Shown in pieces: positions 62,261-64,000 of a stretch of 64,000 nucleotides of DNA. How positions within the stretch are numbered: position 1 is the stretch's first letter; each line of letters begins with the position of its first letter. The notes under the pieces were generated by a model. It made no database searches, had not been told where the DNA came from, and was given only the letters and a program-made list of their open reading frames with translations. Origin of the DNA: Chrysomallon squamiferum (lineage: Eukaryota > Mollusca > Gastropoda > Neomphalida > Peltospiridae); NCBI GenBank assembly GCA_012295275.1, contig CM022665.1, positions 38,774,795-38,838,794 on the forward strand. Direction: 5' to 3'. A program made the position numbers and the translations under genes.

Positions 62261-62529
62261 TGGATTTTTAAAATAAATTAAATATTTAGTAATGAGAGAG
62301 TTTGGTGAAATTTCAGAAAGCATCAGATAAAAGGGGAATTAAAAGTGTCGTGTAAAGCAAAGTTGGAAAGGATTTAGTGTAAACGTGACCAAAGCTGAGC
62401 AATACACTGTGACTATGTCATTGTATAAAATACACAGTACTGTGTATGAAACAAGCCTGTTTATAAATTCATACGACATTCAAACAGACAGAAAAAAAAG
62501 AGAAAGAGAGAAGGAAATACAGATGATAC
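62261..62529. other. Unique flank
   Basis: Ordinary sequence ending in A/G-rich DNA. Nothing recognised. Confidence 0.55.
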
Positions 62530-62679
62530 ATACATAGATAGATAGATAGATAGATAGATGGTGAGAGAGGTAGCAAGAGAGATAGATAGATATACAGATA
62601 TACAAAGAGACAGACAGACAGACAGACAGACAGATAGATAGATAGATAGATATATACATAGATAGATAGGATAGGATAG

Positions 62680-62744
<65 letters not shown>

Positions 62745-62852
62745 GTAGGTAGATATATAGAGAGACTGATTGATTGATACTCTGATAAAGGGACAGACAT
62801 ACAAGATAGATAAATAAATAGATAGATAGATAAATAGATAGATCGATAGATA
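62530..62852. repeat. (GATA)n/(GACA)n array
   Basis: GATA tetranucleotides dominate (62536-62560, 62633-62660, 62684-62742, 62801-62852) with a GACA block at about 62609-62632, a GGATA pentamer patch near 62666-62683 and a GGTA step near 62742-62750. The Tyr-Leu-Ser-Ile minus-strand frames are artefacts. Confidence 0.95.
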
Positions 62853-63629
62853 AAAGGTGATTAAAACGCGTTATATTCATACTTTACTCTCAAAATTAAA
62901 AATGAATAATATTAATAATTGTCTTTCAGTTAAAACAAATATATTTTTAAACAGAATAAGTGATCATGTATGTGTGATACTGAATCATTGATTTTACTTT
63001 AAACTCACGATATTTCAGAACACTTACACAACGTGTTCCATTCAGTTTGTGTGTGCGTGTGTGCGTGTATACGTATGCATGTATGCGGGTATATCTATGC
63101 ATGATTAATATTGCGATTAGAATTAGTATATACTAAACTTTATAAACAAAAACACATTGTAATGAGATACACATTCAATACTAAGTTACTTTAACAGCAT
63201 AATTATACTTCTTAGCAAGTGGACGAAATATTACTGATGATTCTCTCTTAATAATAATCACCATAATATATATTTCTACAAATTAACCAGCCATTGTTAT
63301 ATATATCACATTTCCAACAAATAAATCAAGTAAACATTACAAGAATTTCATTGGAAGAATGGGTGTTCATTCTGAAGCTGGTGAATCTGTATAATTAATC
63401 ATTTGTTTTAAATGTACACACATGTGACTATGACTCGCATTAGTATAGAAAAATAATACTGTGTATTAATTCAATGCTTCTGGTTTCGACTGAATGCTTC
63501 TCGTTTCTATTGCGAGAATAGAAATATAAACGATGCAAGGGAGATAACCTTACTCTTTTTTTAGCTTCGCCAAAATTTAACGAACATTTGTTTATAATGA
63601 TGACGATGATCCTCATCATCATCATGATA
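62853..63629. other. AT-rich flank
   Basis: AT-rich unique DNA with a GT-rich patch near 63046-63070. No gene or RNA is recognised. Confidence 0.65.
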
Positions 63630-63649
63630 ATAAAATAATAATAATAATA

Positions 63650-63699
<50 letters not shown>

Positions 63700-64000
63700 C
63701 AACAGCAACAGTAATAGTATACATACCTTTTAATTTCTAAATAATTCATACTTTACACTAGCAGTATGACATTTTTACAAAAGAAACGATATATTAATAC
63801 AACAATGGAAACGAAATGATGTAATTGTATTTTAGTAGTAAAAGACTTGTTTTCTTTTTTATTCTAATTGTTACTACTACTGTTGCAGAGGTTGTTTTTA
63901 GTATTATTATTACAACTACTGCAACGTCTACTGTTACTGCTAGTACTACTAACACTAATCCCATCATCATCACCGCCACCATCTCAACCACTACTTCTAC
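63630..64000. repeat. AAT/ATT palindromic triplets and ACT patches to window end
   Basis: AAT triplets (about 63636-63651) meet ATT triplets (about 63651-63699), making an inverted AT-triplet tract. Diffuse ACT/ATC triplets run from about 63870 to the end. Confidence 0.85.

Overview
The window is eukaryotic genomic DNA: AT-rich, full of microsatellites and homopolymer runs, with one gene I can identify. That gene is an Nkx2.2-type NK2 homeobox gene on the + strand. It has two coding exons (17194-17440 and 27514-28325) separated by a 10,073-bp phase-1 intron. Joined, they give a 352-residue protein with an N-terminal TN motif, a conserved NSDNPYTRWL block, a complete NK2-class homeodomain with Tyr at position 54, an NK2-specific domain and a Met/Asn/Ser-rich tail. 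A degraded short element at 9851-9924 resembles, from memory, a repeat common in molluscan DNA. With the repeat style this suggests a lophotrochozoan, most likely a mollusc, but the species cannot be fixed from the sequence.

Layout. 1-16.8 kb: upstream flank of microsatellites, degenerate tandem repeats (8.9-9.4 and 15.2-15.8 kb), a probable LINE tail (4.8-5.0 kb) and a SINE-like fragment (9.9 kb). 16.85-17.03 kb: probable promoter with CCAAT, GC box and a TATA-like element. 17.2-29.7 kb: the gene, its large intron and a long 3' UTR with very long A and T runs. 29.7-64 kb: no recognisable second gene. This flank alternates simple-sequence blocks with islands of complex, CpG-containing DNA that read as candidate cis-regulatory modules, centred near 37.2, 38.9, 41.4, 49.5, 50.8, 53.4, 57.3, 61.0 and 62.1 kb.

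The picture is an isolated developmental transcription factor gene inside a gene-poor domain. In known bilaterians Nkx2.2/vnd is a nuclear regulator of ventral neural patterning, so the most interesting content is likely regulatory: clusters of CAGGTA, GGGTGG and octamer motifs, short perfect inverted repeats, and a microsatellite of nine consecutive YAAGTG units that resembles an array of NK2 core sites. No CRISPR array, rRNA, convincing tRNA, intact transposon or new multi-gene system was found. The regulatory calls are inferences from motif and complexity and would need comparative or chromatin data.
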